DNA of 39,523 nt from an uncultured Oscillospiraceae bacterium (GCA_900548355.1 URKR01000017.1:1-39523); one strand, 5' to 3'. Positions 1 through 10,440 are shown, numbered from the stretch's first letter. Numbers and translations: made by a program. The notes: generated by a model not told the origin, from the sequence alone.

Positions 1-2
1 AG

Positions 3-89
3 TCCAAAAAGGACAGGGACAAACTCAAATCCGAATGGGCCGCCATTCCCGAATTAGTCCTTTGCCGGGAGAATGCCAGCGGCGCCTGA
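3..89 (+). CDS. C-terminal end of an upstream gene (partial)
   Basis: An open frame enters from the left edge and stops at TGA 87-89, giving about 28 residues that end in CRENASGA. The residue mix is ordinary for a real protein tail, and the stop lies a few bases before the Shine-Dalgarno of the next gene. This is consistent with an upstream cistron of the same operon. The fragment is too short to name, and the other two forward frames are also open for part of this stretch. Confidence 0.35.
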   Translation, partial: SKKDRDKLKSEWAAIPELVLCRENASGA

Positions 90-107
90 TACAACGGAGG
101 ATATTGT

Positions 108-1943
108 ATGCGTAGACTTTCCATCGAAACCCCGGACCGTGCGCAGCAGGTCGTACAGGACCTCTGCCGCGATATGGGGCACCGCGTGGCGGCCAACCCA
201 CCGGGGCTCTGCCCGGTGGATCTGGCGCTGAATTTTTTGCGCCTGTGCCACGCCCAAACCTGCGGCAAGTGTGTGCCCTGCCGCATAGGGCTTTCCCAGC
301 TGGAAACCCTGATCGAGAGCGTGCTTGACCAGACCGCCCCCGAAGGCACGATTGACCTGATTGAGTCCACCGCCGCCGCCATTGCCGATTCGGCCGACTG
401 TGCGATCGGCTACGAGGCCGCCGCGATGGTGCTTGAAGGGGTGCGCGGTTTCCGTGAGGACTATGAGCTCCATGCCAAAGAGGGCCGCTGCATCTGCTCG
501 CTGGCCCAGCCGGTGCCCTGCGTCACGGTCTGCCCGGCCCATGTCGATATCCCGGGCTACATCGCGCTCGTGCGCGAAGGCCGGTTTGACGATGCGGTCA
601 ACCTGATCCGCAAGGATAACCCCTTCCCCTATGCCTGCGCCTATGTCTGCGAGCATCCGTGTGAAAAACAGTGCCGCCGCCGGCTTGTGGATGACGCGAT
701 CAACATCTGCGGCATCAAGCGGTATGCGGTTGACCATGGCCAGGACGATACGCCGCCCGCCGCAGCCGAACCCACGGGCAAGCGGGTGGCGGTGGTTGGC
801 GGCGGGCCCAGCGGCCTGACCGCAGCGTATTATCTGCAGCTCATGGGCCACAGCGTCACGGTGTTTGAACAGCGCGACAAGCTTGGCGGTATGCTGCGCT
901 ACGGCATCCCCGATTACCGCCTGCCGCCCGATGTGCTGGACAAAGACCTTGCCTACATCTGCAAAACAGGCATCACGGTCAAAACCGGCGTCTGCATCGG
1001 GAGCGATCTCTCGGTCGAGCAGCTGCGCAAAGAGTATGACGCGCTCTATGTCGCAATCGGCGCCCACGCCGATAAAAAGCTCGGCCTGCCCGGTGAGGAC
1101 AGCGAAAACGTGCTTTCGGCCGTGGAATTTCTGCGAAACTGCGGCGAGGGAGCGCCGCTTGACTTTACCGGCAAGCGGGTTGTCGTCATTGGCGGCGGCA
1201 ACGTCAGCATGGATGCAACCCGCACGGCGATCCGGCTTGGCGCCGAGAGCGTGACCTGCGTCTACCGCCGCCGTCTTGACGATATGACCGCCCTGCCCGA
1301 GGAGATCGCCGACGCCCAGGCCGAAGGCTGCCAGATCCTGCCGCTGCAGGCCCCGCACCGCATCGAGGCTGATGAGAACGGCAAGGTGGCCGCGCTTTGG
1401 ACCAAACCGCAGATTATCGGCGGTTACGGCCGTGACGGCCGCCCCGGTCCGCGCGATGCAGCCGAGCGGGAGTTCCGCATCCCCTGCGACTATCTGATCA
1501 TCGCGATTGGCCAGCGCATTGAATCGGACAATTTTGAAAAAGAGGGCATTGGCACCAGCCGCGGCGCGCTCAAGGCCGATTTGTCCGGGTATGTGCCGGG
1601 CACCCCGAATGTCTTTGCAGGCGGCGACGCGGTCACCGGCCCGGCCACCGTCATCCGGGCGGTTGCTGCCGGCAAGGTCGGCGCCGCCAACATTGACAAT
1701 TTCCTTGGCTACAACCACACGATCCGCTGTGATGTCGAAATCCCGCCGGCGCGCCTGTCCAACACGCCGCCCTGCGGGCGCATCCAGCTGCGCAGCCGCA
1801 ACCCGCTCGAAGCGCGGGGCGATTTCGCCCTTGCCACCTGCGGCATGACCGAGGAGGAGGCCATGCAGGAAGCCGGCCGCTGCCTGCGGTGCGACCACTT
1901 CGGCTACGGCATCTTTAAGGGAGGGAGGACGACCCAATGGTAA
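108..1943 (+). CDS. NAD(P)H-dependent GltD-like flavoprotein with N-terminal NuoF-type Fe-S module (hydrogenase partner)
   Basis: A 611-residue oxidoreductase likely to pass electrons between NAD(P)H and the hydrogenase encoded next. Residues 47-100 resemble the C-terminal Fe-S part of NuoF/HydB, with Cys52, 55 and 58 in TCGKCVPCRIG and a fourth at Cys98. The FMN/NADH-binding core of NuoF is absent. Residues 128-190 form the cysteine-rich two-cluster domain typical of GltD/NfnB-type subunits (CPAHVDIPGY, then Cys181/185/189). An FAD Rossmann motif follows (VVGGGPSGLTA, about 229-239) and an NAD(P) motif inside the second Rossmann fold (VVVIGGGNVSMDA, about 358-370). The start is ATG 108 with GGAGG seven bases upstream. 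The last 7 bp overlap hydA, so the two are probably translationally coupled. The family match is clear; the cofactor (NADH or NADPH) and any electron bifurcation are not decidable here. Confidence 0.88.
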   Translation: MRRLSIETPDRAQQVVQDLCRDMGHRVAANPPGLCPVDLALNFLRLCHAQTCGKCVPCRIGLSQLETLIESVLDQTAPEGTIDLIESTAAAIADSADCAIGYEAAAMVLEGVRGFREDYELHAKEGRCICSLAQPVPCVTVCPAHVDIPGYIALVREGRFDDAVNLIRKDNPFPYACAYVCEHPCEKQCRRRLVDDAINICGIKRYAVDHGQDDTPPAAAEPTGKRVAVVGGGPSGLTAAYYLQLMGHSVTVFEQRDKLGGMLRYGIPDYRLPPDVLDKDLAYICKTGITVKTGVCIGSDLSVEQLRKEYDALYVAIGAHADKKLGLPGEDSENVLSAVEFLRNCGEGAPLDFTGKRVVVIGGGNVSMDATRTAIRLGAESVTCVYRRRLDDMTALPEEIADAQAEGCQILPLQAPHRIEADENGKVAALWTKPQIIGGYGRDGRPGPRDAAEREFRIPCDYLIIAIGQRIESDNFEKEGIGTSRGALKADLSGYVPGTPNVFAGGDAVTGPATVIRAVAAGKVGAANIDNFLGYNHTIRCDVEIPPARLSNTPPCGRIQLRSRNPLEARGDFALATCGMTEEEAMQEAGRCLRCDHFGYGIFKGGRTTQW

Positions 1944-3697
1944 ATGTGACAGTCAACGGCAAGGCCGTCAGCGTGCCTGAGCGCACAACCATCCTTGAGG
2001 CCGCCCGCGCCGCCGGGGTGGACATCCCCCACCTGTGCTACCTGAAAAAACTCAACGAAATCGGCGCCTGCCGGGTCTGCTGCGTTGAGATTGAAGGCGA
2101 ACGCAATCTGGTGCCCAGCTGCAACAACCCTGTGTTTGAGGGGATGGTGATCCGCACCAACACCCCGCGGGTGCGCCGTACCCGCAAGATCAACGTCGAG
2201 CTGATTCTCAGCCAGCACGACTGCCACTGCGCTACCTGCCAGCGCAGCGGCAACTGCCACCTGCAGAACATTGCCAACGACCTGGGAATTCTGGATACCC
2301 CTTACCCGCGCGACCTGGTCACCGGGGTGCGGGCGCTTTGGCCGCGGGACTTCCCGCTCTACCGCGATACCAACAAGTGCATCAAGTGCATGCGCTGCAT
2401 CCAGATTTGCGACAAGGTGCAGAACGTGAACGTTTGGGACCTGTCCGGCACCGGCAGCCGCACCCGGGTTGATGTAAGCCACAACCGACGCATCAAGGAA
2501 AGCGACTGTGTGCTCTGCGGCCAGTGCATCACCCATTGCCCGACCGGCGCGCTGCGCGAGCGCAACGACACCGAAAAGGCGTTCGCCGCGATTGAAAATC
2601 CCGATATCATCACCGTGGTGCAGATTGCGCCGGCGGTGCGGGCGGCCTGGGGCGAAAGCCTGGGCCTGCCGCCGGAAAAGGCGACGGTCAACCGCATGGC
2701 CGCCGCGCTGCGGGCCCTTGGCTTTGACTATGTGTTTGATACCTCCTTCTCGGCCGATTTGACGATCATGGAGGAGGGAACCGAGTTCCTTCACCGCTTC
2801 CGCGCCGGCGAAACCAAGTACCAGCCGATGTTCACCTCCTGCTGCCCGGGCTGGGTGCGCTACCTGAAGGGGCATTACCCGGATATGGTCGGCCGGCTTT
2901 CGACGGCCAAGAGCCCGCAGCAGATGTTTGGCGCGGTGGCAAAGAACTACTTCGCCAAAAAGATCGGGGTGGACCCGGCCAAAATCTTCAGCGTGTCCGT
3001 CATGCCCTGCGTGGCCAAAAAGGCGGAATGCGCGCTGCCCACCATGGAAACCGGGGCCGGCCGCGATGTGGACCTCGTGCTGACCACCCGTGAACTTGTG
3101 CGGATGCTGCGGGCGGAGTACATCCACCCCGCAACGCTGGAGGAAGAGGCGTTTGACTCTCTGCTCGGCCCCTACAGCGGCGCCGGCGTCATCTTTGGCG
3201 CAACCGGCGGCGTGATGGAAGCCGCGCTGCGCACGGCATATTATCTTGTCAAGGGTGAAAACCCGGCCCCCGATGCGTTCCGCGCTGTGCGCGGCGCCGC
3301 AGAAGGGGAGGGCTGGACCGAAGCGGAGTTTGACCTGGGCGGTGCAACGGTGCGCACGGCCGTTGTCAGCGGATTGGCGAACACCCGCCGCCTGATTGAA
3401 GAACTGCGCGCCGGCCGTGTACACTATGACTTTGTGGAGGTTATGGCCTGCCCCGGCGGCTGCGCGGGCGGCGGCGGGCAACCGCAGTCCAAAGACGACC
3501 GGGAGCTGGCCGGCATGCGCGGACAGGTGCTCTACGCGATTGACAAGGGCAGCGCGCTGCGCTTCAGCCATGAAAACCCGGCCATCCAGGCACTGTACCG
3601 CGAAGCGCTCGGCACGCCGGGCAGCGAACGGGCCGAAGAATGGCTGCACACCGACCATTTTGGCTGGCAGATGCCGGGGGAAAAGGGCGCAGAGTGA
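1937..3697 (+). CDS. hydA: [FeFe] hydrogenase catalytic subunit
   Basis: A 586-residue [FeFe] hydrogenase for reversible H2 formation, probably a sink for fermentation reductant. N-terminal 2Fe-2S ferredoxin domain with Cys34, 45, 48 and 62. Then the His-Cys3 cluster (His94, Cys98, 101, 107) and two 4Fe-4S clusters (Cys148/151/154/158 and Cys191/194/197/201). The three H-cluster signatures are intact: TSCCPGW (300-306), MPCVAKKAE (356-364) and MACPGGCAGGGGQP (about 503-516). The second Cys of TSCC is the proton-relay residue of this family. No C-terminal extension. It overlaps the upstream GltD-like gene by 7 bp. As I recall the HydDB scheme, glutamate-synthase-like partners characterise group A2, whose physiological partner is poorly known. 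Placement in that group is inference from the neighbour. Confidence 0.95.
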   Translation: MVNVTVNGKAVSVPERTTILEAARAAGVDIPHLCYLKKLNEIGACRVCCVEIEGERNLVPSCNNPVFEGMVIRTNTPRVRRTRKINVELILSQHDCHCATCQRSGNCHLQNIANDLGILDTPYPRDLVTGVRALWPRDFPLYRDTNKCIKCMRCIQICDKVQNVNVWDLSGTGSRTRVDVSHNRRIKESDCVLCGQCITHCPTGALRERNDTEKAFAAIENPDIITVVQIAPAVRAAWGESLGLPPEKATVNRMAAALRALGFDYVFDTSFSADLTIMEEGTEFLHRFRAGETKYQPMFTSCCPGWVRYLKGHYPDMVGRLSTAKSPQQMFGAVAKNYFAKKIGVDPAKIFSVSVMPCVAKKAECALPTMETGAGRDVDLVLTTRELVRMLRAEYIHPATLEEEAFDSLLGPYSGAGVIFGATGGVMEAALRTAYYLVKGENPAPDAFRAVRGAAEGEGWTEAEFDLGGATVRTAVVSGLANTRRLIEELRAGRVHYDFVEVMACPGGCAGGGGQPQSKDDRELAGMRGQVLYAIDKGSALRFSHENPAIQALYREALGTPGSERAEEWLHTDHFGWQMPGEKGAE

Positions 3698-3734
3698 GCA
3701 CTTTCCGCCTGTGAAGACAGAACCCCTGAACCGA

Positions 3735-3786
3735 TGCGCCCGCGGCGTGATTGGGAAAACCGTTCCCCAATTGCGCCGCGGGCGCA
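3735..3786 (+). terminator. Strong hairpin after hydA, possible terminator
   Basis: A near-perfect inverted repeat: TGCGCCCGCGGCG at 3735-3747 pairs with CGCCGCGGGCGCA at 3774-3786, and the inner bases also pair (GGGAA with TTCCC). It lies 38 bp after the hydA stop. Only CGCTTT follows, so intrinsic termination would be weak. It may act as a 3' stabilising hairpin. Confidence 0.5.
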
Positions 3787-3844
3787 CGCTTTGCCGCGGC
3801 GCGCCAGCCTGTATCTGCAGCGGATATAAATGTGCGCGGCGGAA

Positions 3845-3873
3845 TTGACAAATACGGTAAACTATGCTATAGT
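3845..3873 (+). promoter_or_regulatory. Sigma-A promoter of the opp operon
   Basis: TTGACA at 3845-3850, a 17 bp spacer, and TATAGT at 3868-3873. This is close to consensus and the only good promoter between hydA and oppB. Transcription should start near 3880, leaving a leader of about 170 nt. Confidence 0.85.
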
Positions 3874-3890
3874 ACATAAAACCCTTTGCT

Positions 3891-3930
3891 CAAACGATGG
3901 CGTTTGACCAGAACGCCGTCGTTCTTTTTT
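3891..3930 (+). terminator. Terminator-like hairpin in the opp leader (candidate attenuator)
   Basis: ACGATGGCGTT (3894-3904) pairs with AACGCCGTCGT (3912-3922), allowing one G-U, and is followed by TCTTTTTT. That is a standard intrinsic terminator, yet it begins about 20 bp after the -10 box and well upstream of oppB. Two smaller hairpins compete with it: CAAACG/CGTTTG (3891-3906, loop ATGG) and GAACG/CGTTC (3911-3924, loop CCGT). The alternatives are mutually exclusive, as in attenuators. Confidence 0.65.
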
Positions 3931-4051
3931 ACGGCAATCTGTCCGCCCAAGGAACACAAACGTTTTTAGCGGCGTGGCAGCAGCGGAAAGGCGGGCGCAG
4001 GGTCAGCGCGGGCCGGCGGCCCGTCCAAATTCATGAGGAGAGTGAAACAAC

Positions 4052-4963
4052 GTGACCCGATATGTCGTAAAACGTGTGTTGCTGGCAATTCTGACATTGC
4101 TGATCATCAGCGCTATCACCTTTTTTGCCATGAACGCGATCCCCGGCGGCCCCTTTGACGCCGAAAAAGCCCCCTCGCCCGAAGTGAAGGCGGTGCTGGA
4201 AGCCCGGTACAACCTGGATAAACCGGTGCCCGAACAGTATGTGATCTACCTGAACAACATCCTGCACGGGGACTGGGGCGTCTCGCTCAAAACCGGGCGT
4301 GACATCTCCACCACGCTGACCAGCCGTTTCGGCATCTCGGCAACCCTCGGCCTGGAAGCCGCGGCCGTTGCGATTGTGCTGGGGCTGGTGCTGGGCAGCA
4401 TTGCGGCGCTGAACCGGAACAAATGGCCGGACCGTGTTATTATCTTTTTCACGACATTCTTTACCGGCGTGCCCAGCTTTGTGCTTGCCACTTTGCTGCT
4501 GCTGATCTTCTGCGTGGAGCTGCAGTGGTTCCCTGTATGGAGCGCCGCCTCCCCGAATTATTTCCTGCCGGTTGTTTCGCTGTCACTCTATCCGATGGCC
4601 TACATCACCCGCCTGACCAAGACCAGCATGCTGGATTCGCTGAGCCAGGACTATGTCCGCACGGCCCGCGCCAAGGGCGTGCCCCAGGTCAAGGTGATCT
4701 TCAAGCATGCGCTGCGCAACGCGCTGATCCCGGTTGTGACCTATGTCGGCCCGATGATTGCCGGCATCATCACCGGTTCCATGGTTGTGGAAAATATCTT
4801 CACGATCGGCGGCCTGGGTTCCCAGTTTGTCACCAGCATCAATGACAGCGACTATCCGCTGGTCATGGCGACAACCATCTTCCTCGGTACGCTGATGGTG
4901 GGCGCCAACCTGATCACCGACCTTGTCTATAAGGTGATCGACCCGCGCATTGACCTTGAGTAA
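4052..4963 (+). CDS. oppB: Oligopeptide ABC transporter permease OppB
   Basis: A 303-residue permease of the peptide/nickel (DppB/OppB) family, one of two membrane subunits of a peptide importer. It opens with the family's RYVVKRVLLAILTLL first helix. A substrate-facing loop follows with the typical YNLDKPVPEQYVIYLNNI, and then five more helices. The EAA loop that docks the ATPases is in DYVRTARAKGVPQVKVIFKH, and the C-terminus is the usual DPRIDLE. GTG 4052 is preceded by GAGGAG at 4035-4040 with a long 11-base gap. No other in-frame start fits the first helix. Four opp genes follow within 21 bp of each other at most, so this is the first gene of the operon, under the promoter at 3845-3873. 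Confidence 0.93.
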   Translation: MTRYVVKRVLLAILTLLIISAITFFAMNAIPGGPFDAEKAPSPEVKAVLEARYNLDKPVPEQYVIYLNNILHGDWGVSLKTGRDISTTLTSRFGISATLGLEAAAVAIVLGLVLGSIAALNRNKWPDRVIIFFTTFFTGVPSFVLATLLLLIFCVELQWFPVWSAASPNYFLPVVSLSLYPMAYITRLTKTSMLDSLSQDYVRTARAKGVPQVKVIFKHALRNALIPVVTYVGPMIAGIITGSMVVENIFTIGGLGSQFVTSINDSDYPLVMATTIFLGTLMVGANLITDLVYKVIDPRIDLE

Positions 4964-4983
4964 GAGAAGGAGGTTCCGAGACG

Positions 4984-6081
4984 ATGACATACGCAGAAAA
5001 CGGCATGCCCGAAAAGAACCCCCTTTCGGCGCAGATTGACCTTTCCAAATTTTCGCAGGCGGATTTCGCCCCCGCCACGGCGGAAGAAAAGGCCCAGCAG
5101 GAGGTTATGGGCGAAAGCGTAACCTTCTTCAAAGACGGCATGCGCCGGCTGATGAAAAACAAACTGGCTGTCGGCAGCATCATTGTACTGGTGCTGCTGG
5201 TGTTGGCCATTCTGGTGCTGCCGATGTTCATCCCCTACGGGTATGACGAAATCATCCGGGTCGGCGGCAGCCGTGACAGAAACATTACCAACCTGGCCCC
5301 GTTCCAGTATTCGGAGCGTGAGCTTGAATATATGGCCGAAACCGGGGAAAAGCTGTTCCCCCACATTATGGGCACGGACAGCCTTGGCCGTGACTACTTT
5401 GTCCGCGTGATTTACGGCACCCGCGTTTCGCTGGCCGTCGGCTTTGTCGCGTCGATCATGGTGCTGATCATCGGCCTGCTCTACGGCTCGATTTCGGCCT
5501 GGTGCGGCGGTACCGTTGATATTATCATGATGCGCATTGTCGATATCATCTACTCGCTGCCGGATACGCTGCTCGTCATCCTGCTGTCGGTTGTGTTGAA
5601 CCAGACTCTGAAGCCGATCATCGATTCGATCCCGGCGCTGCAGAAGCTCGGCACCAACATGATCGCGCTCTTCCTTGTCTTCGGCCTGCTGTACTGGGTC
5701 GGCATGGCCCGCCTTGTCCGCGGCCAGATCCTGACCATCAAACAGAACGAGTATGTTCTGGCGGCCCGGACGATCGGCACCCCCAGCGGCCGGATTCTGC
5801 GCAAGCACATCCTGCCCAACTGCCTGTCGGTCATCATCATTTCGGTCGCCCTGCAGATCCCTTCCGCCATCTTTACCGAGAGCTACCTCTCCTTCCTTGG
5901 CATCGGCGTCAAGGTGCCCATGCCGTCGCTCGGCTCGCTGGCCAACGACGCGCGCGGCGCCATCAACACCTATCCCTGGCAGCTGGTGTTCCCGGCGGTG
6001 GTCATCTGCCTGATTGTGCTGGCCTTCAACCTGCTGGGCGACGGCCTGCGCGATGCCTTTGACCCCAAACTGAAGCGCTGA
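4984..6081 (+). CDS. oppC: Oligopeptide ABC transporter permease OppC
   Basis: A 365-residue second permease, longer than the usual 280-310. About 55 residues of polar cytoplasmic sequence precede the OppC_N-type helix (MKNKLAVGSIIVLVLLVL). A segment of about 60 residues separates it from the core and carries MGTDSLGRDYFVRVIYGTR, the family signature. The EAA loop is YVLAARTIGTPSGRILRKHI. Between the core helices is an insertion (LNQTLKPIIDSIPALQKLGTN) often seen in Clostridial OppC. The start ATG 4984 has AAGGAGG about 10 bases upstream. It pairs with OppB to form the peptide channel. Confidence 0.93.
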   Translation: MTYAENGMPEKNPLSAQIDLSKFSQADFAPATAEEKAQQEVMGESVTFFKDGMRRLMKNKLAVGSIIVLVLLVLAILVLPMFIPYGYDEIIRVGGSRDRNITNLAPFQYSERELEYMAETGEKLFPHIMGTDSLGRDYFVRVIYGTRVSLAVGFVASIMVLIIGLLYGSISAWCGGTVDIIMMRIVDIIYSLPDTLLVILLSVVLNQTLKPIIDSIPALQKLGTNMIALFLVFGLLYWVGMARLVRGQILTIKQNEYVLAARTIGTPSGRILRKHILPNCLSVIIISVALQIPSAIFTESYLSFLGIGVKVPMPSLGSLANDARGAINTYPWQLVFPAVVICLIVLAFNLLGDGLRDAFDPKLKR

Positions 6082-6094
6082 GGAGGGGCAAATC

Positions 6095-7108
<1,014 letters not shown>

Positions 7109-7109
7109 G

Positions 7110-8153
<1,044 letters not shown>

Positions 8154-8208
8154 GCGCCTGCGGGCAGCCTTCACCCTTGTGCCCATCGGGGGTGAAAGTA
8201 TCACAAAA

Positions 8209-8251
8209 TTTGCACAACTGTGTGCCGATATCCCGTGCAAAATTCGGCACA
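8209..8251. repeat. Interleaved inverted repeats upstream of the oppA promoter
   Basis: TTTGCAC (8209-8215) is complementary to GTGCAAA (8235-8241), and TGTGCCGA (8221-8228) to TCGGCACA (8244-8251). The pairs are interleaved, the topology of an H-type pseudoknot if transcribed from oppF. As DNA they give two overlapping dyads about 45 bp before the oppA -35 box, so they could instead be a regulator site. Confidence 0.5.
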
Positions 8252-8296
8252 AAGCCCAAAAAGGATGGCGCAAAAGAAACAGCTTTGGCGTTTGCC

Positions 8297-8325
8297 TTGT
8301 CAAAGGCTGGCTGTGCGGCTATAAT
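8297..8325 (+). promoter_or_regulatory. Sigma-A promoter of oppA
   Basis: TTGTCA at 8297-8302, a 17 bp spacer, and a perfect TATAAT at 8320-8325. It gives the binding protein its own transcript, which suits the excess of binding protein over permease normally required. Confidence 0.85.
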
Positions 8326-8411
8326 GGGCCTTATATCGGGGGAAACCTTACATCCAAGGCAAAGCCGCGGGCAAAGGTTTTTCTGATAGAATTCCTTAGG
8401 AGGGAAAGAAA

Positions 8412-10367
8412 ATGAAAAAACTCATGGCATCTGCGCTTGCCGCCGCCATGGTTCTCAGCCTCGCCGGCTGTGGCGCTTCTGGTTCTTCCACCGCCACTTC
8501 CGAAGCTGCGAGCTCTGAGACCACGTCCGAGGCGACAACCGAGACCGCCGCTGCGACCGGCAGTTCTACCCTGAACTCCGACACCAGCACCCTGAACATC
8601 ATGCTTGCTTCGGAGCCTGATCGCCTGGACCCGCACCTCAACTCCACCATTGACGGCGCTGTCCTGGCTGTCAACTCCTTCGTTGGCCTGATGACCTACG
8701 ACGAGAACGGTGAACTGGCCCCGGGCCTGGCTGAAAGCTACGAAGAGAGCGACGACGGCCTGACCTACACCTTCCACCTGATCGAGAGCACCTGGAGCGA
8801 CGGCACCCCGCTGACCGCCAACGACTTTGTCTGGAGCTGGAACCGCGCGGCCAACCCGCAGACCGCTGCCGACTATGGCTACCTGTACGACGGCCTGATC
8901 GAAAAGAACCCCGTCGCCCAGGAGACCGAAGCCAACCCCGAGTATGACGCCGCCGCCGCTGCTGCCGCTGAGGAAGCCGGCGAAGAGTACACCATCCCTG
9001 AGACCGTTTACACCGCGGCTGCGCAGGAAGCCCAGGCCAACAACAACATCCTCGTTGGTGTGACCGCTCTGGACGACTCTACCCTGGAAGTCAAGCTGGT
9101 TGCGCCCTGCCCGTACTTCCTGAGCCTGTGCGCTTTCCCGACCTTCTTCCCGGTTCCGCAGGCTTCTGTTGAAGCCGCCAACCCGGACGGCACCAACCCC
9201 GGCGCCTGGGCGCTGGAGGCCGGCTTTGTTTCCAACGGCGCTTACACCTGCACCGCCTGGGAACACAACCAGAGCATGACCTACACCAAGAACCCCAACT
9301 ACTACCGTGCGGACGAAGTCCAGATCGAGACCCTGCAGTTCATGCTGAGCGATGACGATGCCGCTGTCTACAGCGCTTACACCGCCGGCAACCTCGATTT
9401 CGCAGACACCATCCCCAACGCGGAGCTGGGCGTTATGCTTGACAGCAACGATCCGGAACTGCACATCGCGAGCCAGATCGGCACCTACTATGTCGGCTTC
9501 AACGTCAACTCTGAGCTGTTCGCCGGCTACACCCCGGAGCAGGCCAACGACCTGCGCCATGCCATCAACCTGCTGATCGACCGTCAGTACATTGTCGATA
9601 CCATCGGCCAGACCGGCCAGGTCATCGCCAACACCTTCGTGCCTGATTCGATGAGCGACGGCAACGGCAACCTGTTCAAGCAGAACACCGACACCTACAC
9701 CTATCCCGATGCGGAAGCTGTCGGCTACTTCGATCCTTCGGAAGATGCCTACGAGGATAACCGCGCCGAGGCGATCTCCCTGCTGGAAGGCATCGGCTTC
9801 GTCTTTGACGAAAACGACATGCTCAGCGAAGAAACCCCGCTCTCCTTCACCTACCTGACCAACGAAGGCGAAGGCAACGAGGCCATCGGCGAAGCTATCC
9901 AGCAGGATATGGCCGTCATCGGCGCGACCGTTGACATCCAGACCCAGAGCTGGAACGTCTTCCTGAACGAGCGCAAGGCCGGCAACTATGACGTCTGCCG
10001 CCAGGGCTGGATCGCCGACTTCGACGACCCGATCAACATGCTCGAAATGTGGATTTCGAACTCCGGCAACAACGACAGCCAGTTCGGCCGTCCCGCCGGC
10101 AGCACCGAGCCCGGCCAGGCCCCGAGCTATGCCCCGCAGAACTGGGCGGAATACGACCAGCTGATCGCGGATATCAAGGCGGAAAGCGACCTGGCCAAGC
10201 GTGCCGAGATGCTGCACCAGGCTGAGGATATGCTCATGGAGACCTTCGCGATCGTGCCGCTGTACTACTACAACGACCCGTACCTGCAGAAGTCGAACGT
10301 CACCGGCGTCTACACCAACGCGCTCGGCTACAAGTTCTTCATGTTCGCCACCAAGACCGCTGCCTGA
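8412..10367 (+). CDS. oppA: Oligopeptide-binding lipoprotein OppA
   Basis: A 651-residue extracellular solute-binding protein of family 5. It has a lipoprotein signal: MKK, a hydrophobic core, then LAGC with the lipidated Cys near residue 19. A Ser/Thr/Ala/Glu-rich tether to about residue 55 follows. The SBP_bac_5 fold begins with LNIMLASEPDRLDPHLNS. Further on are ESTWSDGTPLTANDFVWSWN and GWIADFDDPINMLEMW, both typical of OppA. A local insertion around residues 165-205 is Ala/Glu-rich. SD TAGGAGG lies eight bases before ATG 8412. Codon choice is tighter than in neighbours (many CTG, AAC, GAC, GCT), as expected for an abundant protein. It is last in the opp cluster and ends at a strong terminator. 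Peptide specificity cannot be read from sequence. Confidence 0.94.
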   Translation: MKKLMASALAAAMVLSLAGCGASGSSTATSEAASSETTSEATTETAAATGSSTLNSDTSTLNIMLASEPDRLDPHLNSTIDGAVLAVNSFVGLMTYDENGELAPGLAESYEESDDGLTYTFHLIESTWSDGTPLTANDFVWSWNRAANPQTAADYGYLYDGLIEKNPVAQETEANPEYDAAAAAAAEEAGEEYTIPETVYTAAAQEAQANNNILVGVTALDDSTLEVKLVAPCPYFLSLCAFPTFFPVPQASVEAANPDGTNPGAWALEAGFVSNGAYTCTAWEHNQSMTYTKNPNYYRADEVQIETLQFMLSDDDAAVYSAYTAGNLDFADTIPNAELGVMLDSNDPELHIASQIGTYYVGFNVNSELFAGYTPEQANDLRHAINLLIDRQYIVDTIGQTGQVIANTFVPDSMSDGNGNLFKQNTDTYTYPDAEAVGYFDPSEDAYEDNRAEAISLLEGIGFVFDENDMLSEETPLSFTYLTNEGEGNEAIGEAIQQDMAVIGATVDIQTQSWNVFLNERKAGNYDVCRQGWIADFDDPINMLEMWISNSGNNDSQFGRPAGSTEPGQAPSYAPQNWAEYDQLIADIKAESDLAKRAEMLHQAEDMLMETFAIVPLYYYNDPYLQKSNVTGVYTNALGYKFFMFATKTAA

Positions 10368-10402
10368 TGGCCGGCGCCTTGCGTGACCTCTGAATCATAA
10401 TC

Positions 10403-10440
10403 GCCGCGCCCCGGCTTTGTACCGGGGCGCGGCTTTTTCT
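10403..10440 (+). terminator. Intrinsic terminator after oppA
   Basis: A perfect 12 bp stem, GCCGCGCCCCGG (10403-10414) with CCGGGGCGCGGC (10422-10433), a 7-nt loop, and then TTTTTCTTT. Confidence 0.95.

Noticed and set aside
54..1937. Long minus-strand open frame opposite the GltD-like gene
   Set aside because: It is antisense to a gene with clear cofactor motifs, shows no family motif and has the Ala/Gly/Arg-rich composition produced by reading GC-rich coding DNA in the wrong frame.
1904..3877. 657-residue minus-strand frame opposite hydA
   Set aside because: Antisense to intact H-cluster motifs; no start with a ribosome site and no recognisable domain.
3891..3930. Guanidine-II (mini-ykkC) riboswitch
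   Set aside because: Two tandem hairpins are present, but the loops are ATGG and CCGT rather than the required ACGR.
8170..8196. Terminator after oppF (TTCACCC/GGGTGAA)
   Set aside because: Only a 7 bp stem with a 13-base loop and no T-run; not enough to call.
8331..10217. 628-residue minus-strand frame opposite oppA
   Set aside because: oppA has a lipoprotein signal, family motifs, promoter and terminator; the antisense frame has none of these.
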